DNA of 44,080 nt from an uncultured Alphaproteobacteria bacterium (GTDB lineage: Bacteria; Pseudomonadota; Alphaproteobacteria; Micropepsales; Micropepsaceae): contig CADECX010000018.1 of assembly GCA_902825865.1 (NCBI GenBank), positions 9,835 through 53,914 on the forward strand, given 5' to 3'. Every line of letters begins with the position of its first letter. Positions within the stretch are counted from its first letter, which is position 1. This document shows positions 17,364 to 25,541 of the stretch, in pieces. The translations under genes and the position numbers were made by a program. Under the pieces are notes generated by a model. That model did no database searches, was not told the DNA's origin, and saw nothing but the letters and a program-made list of their open reading frames with translations.

Positions 17364-19763
17364 ATGGTGGATCTCACGCGCCGTGCTTCGGTGCTGATGA
17401 TGGGCGCGGTATCGGCGCTAGTTGCTTTGGCGAAGCGCCCCGCGCAGGCGCTGACCAGTCTCACCGCCCGTCCCCGCCGCGCGGTGACCGATGCCGATAA
17501 GGGTCATGCCCTTTCGCTCGCCAAGTCGAACAAGAGCGTTGTCGGCTATAGCGACCAGATTACGGTGCGGCCGGGCGAGAAGATCACGTTTTACGCCAGC
17601 ACCTACGCACCGGGCGACTACAAGGCGTCGCTGGTGCGGGTGATCAATGGCGATACGCTGTCAGGCGCCGGCCGCTTCCGGGTTGATCCGGTCTCTGCCG
17701 ATTTCGCGCGCCTCTATCCGGGCGGCGAACAGAAGGTTTGGGCGGGCTCCTATGTAACCTTCGACAAGACGTCTCCCACGGCGGTCACAAAGCAAAGCTT
17801 TTCCGTGATGGCGCTGATCAAGCCCAGCTTGCCCGGCAAGGGGCCGCAATTTGTCGCCTCGCAATGGGACCAGACCAAAAAGACCGGCTGGGCCATCGGC
17901 ATAGATGAGCGCGGCGAGGGCGCCTTGTGGGTGGGCAAGGGCAACGGCCAGTTTTTCCAGCTGCGCACCTCCCGCTTTATCCAGCCGGGTCATTGGACCA
18001 TGCTGGGCGCGTCCTTCGATGCGGCAACCGGTGAATGGCGCGTCTATGACGTGCTGCTGACCGATCCCAACTTTCCGCTCACCTCTCCCACCGATCCCTT
18101 GCACTATATCTTCGGCACCAGGCGGCTGGATTCGGAATGGGCGGTTGCCGCCGGCACGCCGATGCGTTTCGCCGCCGGCTGCGGCGAAACCATGGCCAAC
18201 GGCCAGCCGGCGCCCTACGCGCTGTTCAATGGCCGCATCGACGGGGTGCGTATCGCGGGCAAGGCGCTGCACCCGACCGAAATGATCAAGGTCGCGCTGG
18301 CGACGCGATCGGACGAAGTCGCCGGTGACGATGTGCGCGGCTTCTGGGATTTTTCGCGCGGCATCGGCACGCTTGTCGTCCACGATGTTTCGCCCGCCGC
18401 CTGGCATGGGCGCGGCGTCAACTGGCCGCAACGCGCCTTGAAGGGCTATCACTGGAAGACCAGCAAGGATTGGCGCCAGCAGCCGGGGGAATTCTCGGCG
18501 ATCTATTTCCGCGAGGACGATTTGCTGGATGCGGAATGGAACCCCAGCTTCAGCTATACCGTGCCATCCGGGCTGCGCAGCGGCATCTATGCGGTTCATC
18601 TGCAGCACGGAAAATCGGAGCATTATGTGCCGTTTTTCGTGGCGCCGCCCAAAGGCACCACCACCGCGCCCACGGCTTTCCTGGTCCCGACCACAACCTA
18701 TCTCGCCTACACCAACTGGACGCGCAATTTCGCCCAGCTGGAGCGCTATCCCGCCTTTCATTTCAACGGCGACGATATCGACTTCCTGATGAAGCATCCG
18801 GAATTCGGGCGCAGCCTGTACGACCAGCATATCGACGGCACGATGGTGACCCGCTCGTCTTGGCGGCGTCCGCTGGTCACCGTCACCTTGAAGACCTGGC
18901 TGCATATTCTCAATTCCGATACCCAGATCGTCGACTGGCTGGAGCATGAGAAGGCGCCCTATGACGTGATTACCGATGACCTGGTGCACAAGGAAGGCAA
19001 GGCGCTTCTGTCGTGCTATCGCACCGTGATCACCGGCCAGCATCCGGAATATCAGTCGCCCGAGATTTTCAACGCCGTGCAGGACTTTCTGGGCGGCGGC
19101 GGACGCCTGATGTATATGGGCGGAAACGGCTTCCAGAATCCGGCCGCATGGCGCAATGACGGCATCCCGGCGGTCGAGCTGCGGCGGCTGAATGAAGTCT
19201 ATTGGACGCCGCAGAATTTCGAAGGCGAGCGCCGCTTCGAATTGAACGGCGTCGACAATCTGGAATGGGATCACAGCTGGCTGGTGCGCAACTTTGGCGT
19301 CCAATATTGCGGCACGACTTTCGGTTCGGGCAATACCTATTACAAAGTGCTGCCGGATTCCAAGAGCCCGCGCGCCGGTTTTATCTTTGCCGGGGTGAAA
19401 TCCGAGATCATCGGTGACTACGGCACCCATTTCGGCGGTGCGGCGGGCGATGAATTCGACCGCTGCGATTTTTCTGCCGGAACGCCGAAGCACGCTCTGC
19501 ACCTGGCGAAATCCGAAGGCACGCCGATTCCGACATGGGCCAATGCCCAGCGTGCGGCGGAGATGCGCACAGAATATGACGAAAAGAACTACGCCTCGCT
19601 GGTCTTTTTCGAAACGCCATCGGGCGGCGCGGTCTTTTCCGTCGGGTCCATGGCCTATATCGGCGCACTGAACCATAAGGGGTTCGACAACGACATCTCC
19701 CGCATCACCACCAATGTGCTCAAGCGCTTTTCGGACCCGCGGCCTTTCACGGTGCCCGCCTAG
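17364..19763 (+). CDS. Exported N,N-dimethylformamidase large-subunit-like protein
   Basis: A 799-aa protein with a twin-arginine-type leader (LTRRASVLMMGAVSALVALA, cleavage near 'PAQA'). Residues ~55-130 are beta-rich and ~130-300 look like a LamG/concanavalin-type domain ('SFSVMALIKPSLPGKGPQF', 'NGRIDGVRIAGKAL'). The C-terminal ~400 residues match the dimethylformamidase large-subunit domain ('TTYLAYTNW', 'GRSLYDQHIDGTMVTRSSW', 'VITDDLVHKEG', 'GGGGRLMYMGGNGFQ'). DMFase uses an iron held by two tyrosines and a glutamate. Y446 or Y449 and E527 or E529 lie at comparable positions here, but the ligand set needs an alignment. No small subunit is present, and export is unusual, so the amide substrate may differ. 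It has a strong GGGGGA ribosome-binding site like that of 9085. Confidence 0.8.
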   Translation: MVDLTRRASVLMMGAVSALVALAKRPAQALTSLTARPRRAVTDADKGHALSLAKSNKSVVGYSDQITVRPGEKITFYASTYAPGDYKASLVRVINGDTLSGAGRFRVDPVSADFARLYPGGEQKVWAGSYVTFDKTSPTAVTKQSFSVMALIKPSLPGKGPQFVASQWDQTKKTGWAIGIDERGEGALWVGKGNGQFFQLRTSRFIQPGHWTMLGASFDAATGEWRVYDVLLTDPNFPLTSPTDPLHYIFGTRRLDSEWAVAAGTPMRFAAGCGETMANGQPAPYALFNGRIDGVRIAGKALHPTEMIKVALATRSDEVAGDDVRGFWDFSRGIGTLVVHDVSPAAWHGRGVNWPQRALKGYHWKTSKDWRQQPGEFSAIYFREDDLLDAEWNPSFSYTVPSGLRSGIYAVHLQHGKSEHYVPFFVAPPKGTTTAPTAFLVPTTTYLAYTNWTRNFAQLERYPAFHFNGDDIDFLMKHPEFGRSLYDQHIDGTMVTRSSWRRPLVTVTLKTWLHILNSDTQIVDWLEHEKAPYDVITDDLVHKEGKALLSCYRTVITGQHPEYQSPEIFNAVQDFLGGGGRLMYMGGNGFQNPAAWRNDGIPAVELRRLNEVYWTPQNFEGERRFELNGVDNLEWDHSWLVRNFGVQYCGTTFGSGNTYYKVLPDSKSPRAGFIFAGVKSEIIGDYGTHFGGAAGDEFDRCDFSAGTPKHALHLAKSEGTPIPTWANAQRAAEMRTEYDEKNYASLVFFETPSGGAVFSVGSMAYIGALNHKGFDNDISRITTNVLKRFSDPRPFTVPA

Positions 19764-19772
19764 CCGGAATTT

Positions 19773-20981
19773 TTACCAGTCGACCACCGAACCATCGTCG
19801 GCGTCGAACTGCGGCAGATAGGGCCGCGGTTCTCCCACCTGCGCCTTCAGCTTGTTCTCGTCGATGGTGATGCCCAGGCCCGGTTCGGTCAGCAGCGGAC
19901 GATAGCCATTGACGATCGGCGGCAGGGGCTTGGCCAGCAGGTCGGAATATTCATTGTCGCCGCGTTCCTGGATCAGGAAGTTGGGGATCGAGGCGGCGAT
20001 CTGCAGGCTGGCCGCCAGCGAGCAGGGGCCTTGCGGATTGTGCGGCGCGATCGGCGCGTAATAGGCCTCGGCCATGCCGGCGATGATCTTCAGTTCGGTG
20101 ATGCCGCCGGCATAGCAAACGTCCGGCTGCAGGATCATTGCCGCCTTCTTCTCCAGGATTTCCTTGAAGCCCCATTTGGTAAAGATGCGTTCACCGGTGG
20201 CCAGCGGCACTCTGGTCTTGGCGGCCAGCTCGGCCATCACATCGACGTTCAGGGCCTGAACCACTTCCTCATAGAACCAGGGATTGTACGGCTCCAGCGC
20301 CGCCATCAGCCGGATGGCTGTAGTGGGCTGCACCGCGCCGTGGAATTCCACGCCGATGTCCACGCCAGGACCCATTTTCTTGCGCAAGGCGGCAAAGCGT
20401 TCGGTAACCTCGGAGATATATTTGTCGCCCTCGTTATACTTGGTGGCGGCACGGTCCTTGCCGTCGCGCAGGATTATCTTCATGGCGTTGACGCCGTTGG
20501 CCATATTGGGCTGGCCATAGACGCGGCAGCGGTCGCGGGTCGGGCCACCCATCAGCCGGTGAACCGGCAGGTTGTAGACCTTGCCGGTAATGTCCCACAG
20601 CGCCTGATCGATGCCGGACGAGATCGCGGTCTTGATCGGGCCGCCGCGATAGAAGGCGCCGCGATGGATCGCCTGCCAATGATGCACCACGCGTGTCGGG
20701 TCCTGGCCGATCAGATAGTCGCCGACCTCCAGCGCCCCGGCGGCGCAGGCCTTGGCGTCGTCCTTCAGCATCTCGCCCCAGCCCGTTATGCCGGTGTCGG
20801 TGGAAATCTTCACAAAGACCCACGAATTTTTCAGGACGAAAGTCTCGATCTTGGTGACGCGGATTTTCTCGCGCGAACCCAGCGCGGCGCTCTGGGCCCG
20901 GGCGGGCGCGGCGGCTCCGTCGAGACCGAACAAGGCGGCCGGTCCCAGCAGGCCGGCGAGTGTGTGGCGGCGATTCAGCAT
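19773..20981 (-). CDS. Exported mandelate racemase/enolase-superfamily dehydratase (galactonate dehydratase-like)
   Basis: A 402-aa member of the enolase superfamily resembling D-galactonate dehydratase, which removes water from sugar acids to give 2-keto-3-deoxy acids. 'VEFHGAVQ' holds the first metal ligand as E212 (Asp in E. coli DgoD) and the base H214. E238/E239 in 'FYEEVV', E264 in 'ATGERIF' and H314 in 'IAPHNPQGP' follow the family order. Residues 1-30 form a twin-arginine-type leader (LNRRHTLAGLLG ... ARAQS), rare for this normally cytoplasmic family. The start at 20981 is chosen to give this leader. It is convergent with the DMFase-like gene (9 bp) and divergent from the RraA-like gene. 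Confidence 0.87.
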   Translation of the reverse strand: MLNRRHTLAGLLGPAALFGLDGAAAPARAQSAALGSREKIRVTKIETFVLKNSWVFVKISTDTGITGWGEMLKDDAKACAAGALEVGDYLIGQDPTRVVHHWQAIHRGAFYRGGPIKTAISSGIDQALWDITGKVYNLPVHRLMGGPTRDRCRVYGQPNMANGVNAMKIILRDGKDRAATKYNEGDKYISEVTERFAALRKKMGPGVDIGVEFHGAVQPTTAIRLMAALEPYNPWFYEEVVQALNVDVMAELAAKTRVPLATGERIFTKWGFKEILEKKAAMILQPDVCYAGGITELKIIAGMAEAYYAPIAPHNPQGPCSLAASLQIAASIPNFLIQERGDNEYSDLLAKPLPPIVNGYRPLLTEPGLGITIDENKLKAQVGEPRPYLPQFDADDGSVVDW

Positions 20982-21044
20982 GCGGCGTCCTCCTCCAGCG
21001 AGAGGCCGAGCTAGCCACCGATTCCACCCCCGCTGTCCAGCCTT

Positions 21045-21057
21045 GAGACGCTGTCTC
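21045..21057. promoter_or_regulatory. Short inverted repeat GAGAC-GCT-GTCTC in divergent promoter region
   Basis: GAGAC (21045-21049) and GTCTC (21053-21057) flank GCT in the 151-bp gap between the divergent dehydratase and RraA-like genes. It could be an operator for both; the size and symmetry are the only evidence. Confidence 0.25.
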
Positions 21058-21132
21058 GCAGAGTGAGAGCAGGGTCGCGGAACCACGGGAATTGTTGCAT
21101 CATCGCGTCTGCCCAAGGGGAGGCAAACAGAC

Positions 21133-21819
21133 ATGATCGAGAACCCGCCACTGCTCACCATCCATCGCGGCCATCGCCGCCCGGACTCCAAGCTGATCGA
21201 GGCTTTTCGCGGCGCACTGACCTCGCATCTGGTTGATGCCATGGAGGGGCGTGGGGCGGTGGATTGGCGGATCAAGCCGCTTGATCCCGCCAATGCAAGC
21301 TTTGTGGGACCGGCGCTGACCGCGCACGCTTTTCCCGCCGATTTCTACGGCGTGGCCGGCGCGGCGATGGAGGCCGTGGCGGGTGACGTGATCATGTGCA
21401 CCAACGAGCATTATACCGGCACGGCGGTGATCGGCGATCTGGCGGCCGGTGTGCTGCGCAACAAGGGCGTCGCGGCTTTCGTCACCGATGGGCTGGCGCG
21501 CGACCGCGCCGGCATCGTGGCGGCCGGTTTGCCGTTATTCGCCACGGGCATCGTGCCCAATTCCCCCGCCAGCAGCGGGCCCGGGCAAGTCGGCGCGCCC
21601 GTGGTGCTGGGCGGCGTTCTTGTCTCTTCGGGCGATATCGTCGTAGGGGATGCGGACGGCGTGGTGGTTGTGCCGCTTGCGCAAGCCGAAAACGTGCTTG
21701 CGCGCTTGCGCGCGGTGCAGGCCGCCGAGCAGAAAGCGGAAGCAGCGGTGAAAACCGGCGCCACCAGTCTGCCATCCTGGCATGAGGTGATGCGGCACGC
21801 GCGGATCATTGAGTCTTGA
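21133..21819 (+). CDS. RraA-like / 4-hydroxy-4-methyl-2-oxoglutarate aldolase family protein
   Basis: A 228-aa cytoplasmic protein of the RraA/HMG-aldolase fold. The divalent-metal and oxo-acid site typical of class II pyruvate aldolases of this family is seen in 'GDLAAGVLRNKGVAAFVTDG' followed by 'LARD', with the Arg and Asp that define true aldolases as opposed to RNase E inhibitors. 'SSGDIVVGDADGVVVVPL' is the second family signature. Known members cleave 4-hydroxy-4-methyl-2-oxoglutarate or oxaloacetate. Together with the divergent dehydratase it would make a dehydratase-aldolase route for sugar acids (inference). The ATG at 21133 follows an AGGGGAGG ribosome-binding site. Confidence 0.87.
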   Translation: MIENPPLLTIHRGHRRPDSKLIEAFRGALTSHLVDAMEGRGAVDWRIKPLDPANASFVGPALTAHAFPADFYGVAGAAMEAVAGDVIMCTNEHYTGTAVIGDLAAGVLRNKGVAAFVTDGLARDRAGIVAAGLPLFATGIVPNSPASSGPGQVGAPVVLGGVLVSSGDIVVGDADGVVVVPLAQAENVLARLRAVQAAEQKAEAAVKTGATSLPSWHEVMRHARIIES

Positions 21820-22140
21820 CGGTTGCGCACAAACACCTAAGTGCGAAACGCCTGGTATTGCTGGCATCGGCGGGTTTGTTAGGTAGTAGCACCTACGCGG
21901 AGTTCCCGTGAAATTTACGCGTTGGTTTTCATTTCGCGCCAAACTGTCCCACGTTGCGTATCCCTCTGTTTGGTTGTGGTGGGGAAGAGAGGGAGCTGGT
22001 GACGAAGGATCATCGGCTCCCTTCCTTCCAGAAGACGCAGCATCCCCGGTTTCTCTTCCGGCATTGATCGTAGCGCGTTTCGCCGCATTGGCGGGATCTG
22101 CGCCGCGTCCTAGACCGCTTGTCTTACGCAAAGGCTAGCG
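21820..22140. other. 321-bp gene-free stretch with two short hairpins
   Basis: No credible gene is seen. TAGGT/ACCTA (21880-21895, loop AGTAGC) and AGGGAGC/GCTCCCT (21990-21996 and 22016-22022, 19-nt loop) can form stems. Neither has a T-run, so they are not clear terminators. A 76-codon frame from GTG 21908 has no recognisable features. The stretch may hold the promoter of the downstream MFS gene. Confidence 0.4.
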
Positions 22141-23295
22141 GTGGCCCGTCCTTCCCATCCCGATCTGGTTCACTTCGCGCTCGCCGTCGGCGGCTTCGCC
22201 ATCGGCACCACCGAATTCGCCACCATGAGCCTGTTGCCCTATTTCGCGCGCGATCTGGGCATCAGCGCGCCGGCGGCCGGTCATGCCATCAGCGCCTATG
22301 CCCTGGGCGTGGTGCTGGGGGCGCCGTTGATCGCGGTTCTGTCGGCGCGGCTGGCGCGGCGCACCCTGCTGATCGGATTGATGCTGGTATTTGCCTTCGC
22401 CAACGGCCTGACCGGATTGGTGCCTTCCTACAAGTCCATGCTGGTCTTGCGCTTCATCAGTGGTTTGCCGCATGGCGCCTATTTTGGTGTCGCCATGCTG
22501 GTGGCCGCATCTCTTGTGCCCGCCGAAAAACGCGCCCAGGCTGCGGCGCGGGTGCTGATGGGGCTGACAGTGGCCACCATCATCGGCGTGCCGAGCGCCA
22601 ATTGGCTGGGCCAGGCGATCGGCTGGCGTTGGGCTTTTGGCATTGTGGCCGTGCTGTCGCTGCTGACCGCCACTTTGGTGGCGTTGTTCGCGCCACACCA
22701 ACCGCCGGAGGAAGGCGCCAGCCCGTTGACCGAGCTTGGCGCCCTGAAGAACCGCGATGTGCTGCTCACTCTCGCCATCGGCGCGGTCGGTTTCGGCGGC
22801 TTGTTTGCCGTCTACACGTTTCTCGCCGATACCTTGCTGTCGGTGACCGGCGTCGCGGAAAGCGCCGTGCCGCTGGTGTTCGCGGTATTCGGCATGGGCA
22901 TGATGGCGGGTTTGATGATCGTGCCGCGTTTCGCGCATGGCCGCCTGATGGCAACGGCGGGATGGCTGCTGGTCTGGTTCGCCGTGACCTTGGCGCTCTA
23001 CACCCTTGCGGTTGGCCGGTTATCGACCATCACGCTGTCCGTCTTCGCCATCGGGCTGGGCGGCGCGTTGGGTCCCATCTTGCAGACGCGGCTGATGGAT
23101 GTGGCGGGCAAGGCTCAGACCCTGGCCGCGGCGCTCAACCATTCGGCTTTCAATGCCGCCAATGCGCTGGGCCCGTTCCTGGGCGGTATCGCGATCGCGC
23201 ATGGCTTCGGCCTGGCCTCGACCGGTGTGGTCGGCAGCGGCTTGGCGCTGGCGGGTCTTGCGATCTGGGCTGTGGCGCTGAAGCTTCAGAGATAA
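22141..23295 (+). CDS. MFS transporter, DHA1/AraJ-like efflux family
   Basis: A 384-aa membrane protein with 12 predicted helices. It opens 'LAVGGFAIGTTEFATMSLLP', a signature of the AraJ/YdhP-type sugar and drug efflux branch, and has the loop 2-3 motif in 'ISAYALGVVLGAPLIAVLSA' plus 'RFISGLPHGAYFGVAMLVAA' in helix 4. The substrate cannot be told. Translation starts at GTG 22141 directly after a TAG in the leader; no earlier in-frame start is sensible. Its 3' end overlaps the convergent cardiolipin synthase gene by 10 bp. Confidence 0.9.
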   Translation: MARPSHPDLVHFALAVGGFAIGTTEFATMSLLPYFARDLGISAPAAGHAISAYALGVVLGAPLIAVLSARLARRTLLIGLMLVFAFANGLTGLVPSYKSMLVLRFISGLPHGAYFGVAMLVAASLVPAEKRAQAAARVLMGLTVATIIGVPSANWLGQAIGWRWAFGIVAVLSLLTATLVALFAPHQPPEEGASPLTELGALKNRDVLLTLAIGAVGFGGLFAVYTFLADTLLSVTGVAESAVPLVFAVFGMGMMAGLMIVPRFAHGRLMATAGWLLVWFAVTLALYTLAVGRLSTITLSVFAIGLGGALGPILQTRLMDVAGKAQTLAAALNHSAFNAANALGPFLGGIAIAHGFGLASTGVVGSGLALAGLAIWAVALKLQR

Positions 23296-24716
23296 GGCAG
23301 CAACAGCCGCGCCGAGGCGTTGCGCAATCTCAGCCAGATCGGTTCGGCCGCCAGCATGTCGGGCGTGATCCGCCGCCCGCTCGCGATGCGCTGGTCGATC
23401 AACTCATCCAGGTTGGCGGTGAAATTCCGGTCGATGATCTCCAGGTCGAATTCGAAGTTCAGCCGAAAACTGCGCGCATCCCAGTTCGAGCTGCCGATCA
23501 GCGACCATTCGCCGTCCACGGTGCACAGCTTGGTGTGATCGAAAGGCGGCGGCGTGGTGATGATTTCGGCGCGGATATAGCGGAAGAAGCGCAGATGCCC
23601 GCGCATCGCCCAATCCATCAGCCGCTGGTCGCTGCGGGCCGGGATCACGATTTCCACCTGGACGCCGCGCAGCCCCGCTTGTTGGATGGCGAATTGCAGC
23701 CGCGCATCCGGCAGGAAATAGGGCGTAACGATGCGGATGCGCTTTTGCGCCAGGTTGATCGCCGCGCCCAGCAACAATTCGATCTTGTAGATATCGGCGT
23801 CCGGGCCTGAATGCAGGCCGCGCGCAAAGGACTTGCCGCACGCCTCCAATTTCGGCCACCAGAAATCCTGATCCAGATTTTCCTCGGTGGTGAAGGTCCA
23901 GTCGCGGGCAAAAGCGTCCATCACAATACAGGCCGCCGGTCCGGTGACGCGGAAATGCACGTCCTGGACTGTGCGCTTGCTGGGCGGGCGATCGCAATTT
24001 TCCACCCCGATATTGATGCCGCCCACAAACGCCACGTTGCCGTCCACCACCAGGACCTTGCGATGGTTGCGCATATTGAGAAACGGCATGCGCCAGGGCA
24101 GCCAGCTGTGCAGAAAGCGCGCCGCCGTCACGCCGTTGCGCAGCATGCGATAGTAGATTCCGGGATAAAGATAGCCCGTTCCCACCCCATCCAGCAGGAC
24201 CCGCACCTCCACGCCGCGCCGGGCCGCCTGGCTGAGGGCATCGACGAATTCCTGCCCCGTGGCATCGTTGCGGAAAATGTAAGAACTGAGAGCGACGCAT
24301 TTCTTGGCGCCGCGGATCGCTTCCAGCATCGGGGGATAGGTCTGATCGCCGCCTTCCAGAATGGTCAATTGGTTTCCCGCGACCAGCGGGCTTTCGGTGA
24401 TTTTCCGGCTGACCTCGGACAAAAGCGCGATATTGGGATCGCAGGACGGCGTGGCGGCGTCGAACGCGCGGGACGTCTCGTCCAACCGGCCCAGCTTCAG
24501 GGCGCGGCGGGTGACGCGATTGATGCCGAACATGTAATAAAGCAGCGAGCCGACAAGGGGAGCCAGCCAGACCGTTCCGATCCAGCCCAGAGCGCTGCGG
24601 ACATCGCTTTTCTTGAGCAGGACATCGATGCTGACGGTCACGGCCAGCAGCACATAAAGCGCCACCAGGAAAGTGGCTTCGGCGGGCGTGGGCCAAGTCA
24701 AGTGGAAAGGAAACAT
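23286..24716 (-). CDS. cls: Cardiolipin synthase (phospholipase D family)
   Basis: A 476-aa protein with two N-terminal membrane helices in a PLDc_N region (residues ~10-65) and two HKD catalytic motifs: H218-K220-D225 in 'HRKVLVVD' and H394-K396-D401 in 'HTKLCTVD' with 'GSSNWDARSF'. Such enzymes transfer a phosphatidyl group between two phosphatidylglycerols to make cardiolipin in the inner membrane. The length is normal for ClsA-type proteins. It is divergent from the EEP-family gene across a 135-bp AT-rich region. Confidence 0.92.
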   Translation of the reverse strand: MFPFHLTWPTPAEATFLVALYVLLAVTVSIDVLLKKSDVRSALGWIGTVWLAPLVGSLLYYMFGINRVTRRALKLGRLDETSRAFDAATPSCDPNIALLSEVSRKITESPLVAGNQLTILEGGDQTYPPMLEAIRGAKKCVALSSYIFRNDATGQEFVDALSQAARRGVEVRVLLDGVGTGYLYPGIYYRMLRNGVTAARFLHSWLPWRMPFLNMRNHRKVLVVDGNVAFVGGINIGVENCDRPPSKRTVQDVHFRVTGPAACIVMDAFARDWTFTTEENLDQDFWWPKLEACGKSFARGLHSGPDADIYKIELLLGAAINLAQKRIRIVTPYFLPDARLQFAIQQAGLRGVQVEIVIPARSDQRLMDWAMRGHLRFFRYIRAEIITTPPPFDHTKLCTVDGEWSLIGSSNWDARSFRLNFEFDLEIIDRNFTANLDELIDQRIASGRRITPDMLAAEPIWLRLRNASARLLLPYL

Positions 24717-24851
24717 GGGACCTTAATGATGTTGAATCTTAAATTGGATTGGGGCCGCTTTTTTCCTATTCTACGCCCAGTATAGGTGATTTGATCCGAA
24801 ACCAGTTCCCGATTTGCCAGTTTAGATGGATATAAAGTCCGGCACACCCTG

Positions 24852-25541
24852 ATGGCTCCCGCATTCACCCCCCATGCCGCCACCGACCGCCTGCGGGTGA
24901 TAAGCTGGAATCTGCTGCGCCGGGTCGGCGCCGGTGTCGAAGATGTCGCCAAGCTGGTCAAAAGCCATCATCCCGATCTGCTTCTGCTGCAGGAATGCAC
25001 CGAGGAGATCACCACGCTTCCATCGCTGGTGGGCGGGCATTTTTTTCGCCATCCCATGCAGTCGCGCATTTACGGCCTGGCGGCCTGGAGCCCGCATCCC
25101 TTGCCGCAATCCACCGCGATCCGGCTGCCCTATTCGATCCTGCCGGGCCGCGTTCCGCCGCGGCTGGCGCAGATCATCTCCGTTCGCGGCATGACCATCG
25201 CCAATGTCCATCTCAGCCACGGCCAGTTTCTCAACCGCTTTCAGCTGCGCCATATCATGGAACAGATGCAAGGGCCCGCCGCCATCATCGGCGATTTCAA
25301 TGCCGTGGGGCCGGTCGGCTTTCAGGGCTTCTCCGATATCGGCCCGCGCAAGAAGACCCATCGTGCCGGCAAGATCGTCGCGCTGCGGCTCGACCGCTGC
25401 ATTGCCCGCGGGTTGGTGTGTTCGGCGTCGGAGGTTTTGGACAAGGGGCCGTCGGACCATCATCCCATGGTGCTGGACATGAAGGTGGATGCGGCGTTCC
25501 ACACCATGTCGCTGGAAGACAGTCCGCTGTTCGCGGTCTAG
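24852..25541 (+). CDS. Endonuclease/exonuclease/phosphatase family protein
   Basis: A short (229 aa) EEP-superfamily metal-dependent phosphodiesterase. The active-site blocks are in order: 'VISWNLLRR' (N20), 'LLLLQECTEE' (E48), 'TIANVHLSHG', 'AAIIGDFNAVG', 'ALRLDRCIARG' and 'GPSDHHPMVL' with the catalytic Asp-His. Family members cleave nucleic acids, sphingomyelin or inositol phosphates. Proximity to cls could point to a phospholipid role, as such pairs are often seen, but this is inference. There is no signal peptide. Its stop overlaps that of glycerate kinase by 4 bp. Confidence 0.88.
   Translation: MAPAFTPHAATDRLRVISWNLLRRVGAGVEDVAKLVKSHHPDLLLLQECTEEITTLPSLVGGHFFRHPMQSRIYGLAAWSPHPLPQSTAIRLPYSILPGRVPPRLAQIISVRGMTIANVHLSHGQFLNRFQLRHIMEQMQGPAAIIGDFNAVGPVGFQGFSDIGPRKKTHRAGKIVALRLDRCIARGLVCSASEVLDKGPSDHHPMVLDMKVDAAFHTMSLEDSPLFAV

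Noticed and set aside
17661..19676. 671-codon open frame on the minus strand
   Set aside because: It lies wholly opposite the DMFase-like gene; its product is Arg/Gly/Ala/His-rich with no motif, as expected of an antisense shadow in GC-rich DNA.
21908..22138. 76-codon frame starting at GTG before the MFS gene
   Set aside because: No ribosome-binding site, signal, helix or known motif; composition resembles translated intergenic DNA.
22119..23810. 563-codon open frame on the plus strand
   Set aside because: Out-of-frame shadow of the MFS and cls genes, both of which have clear family motifs.
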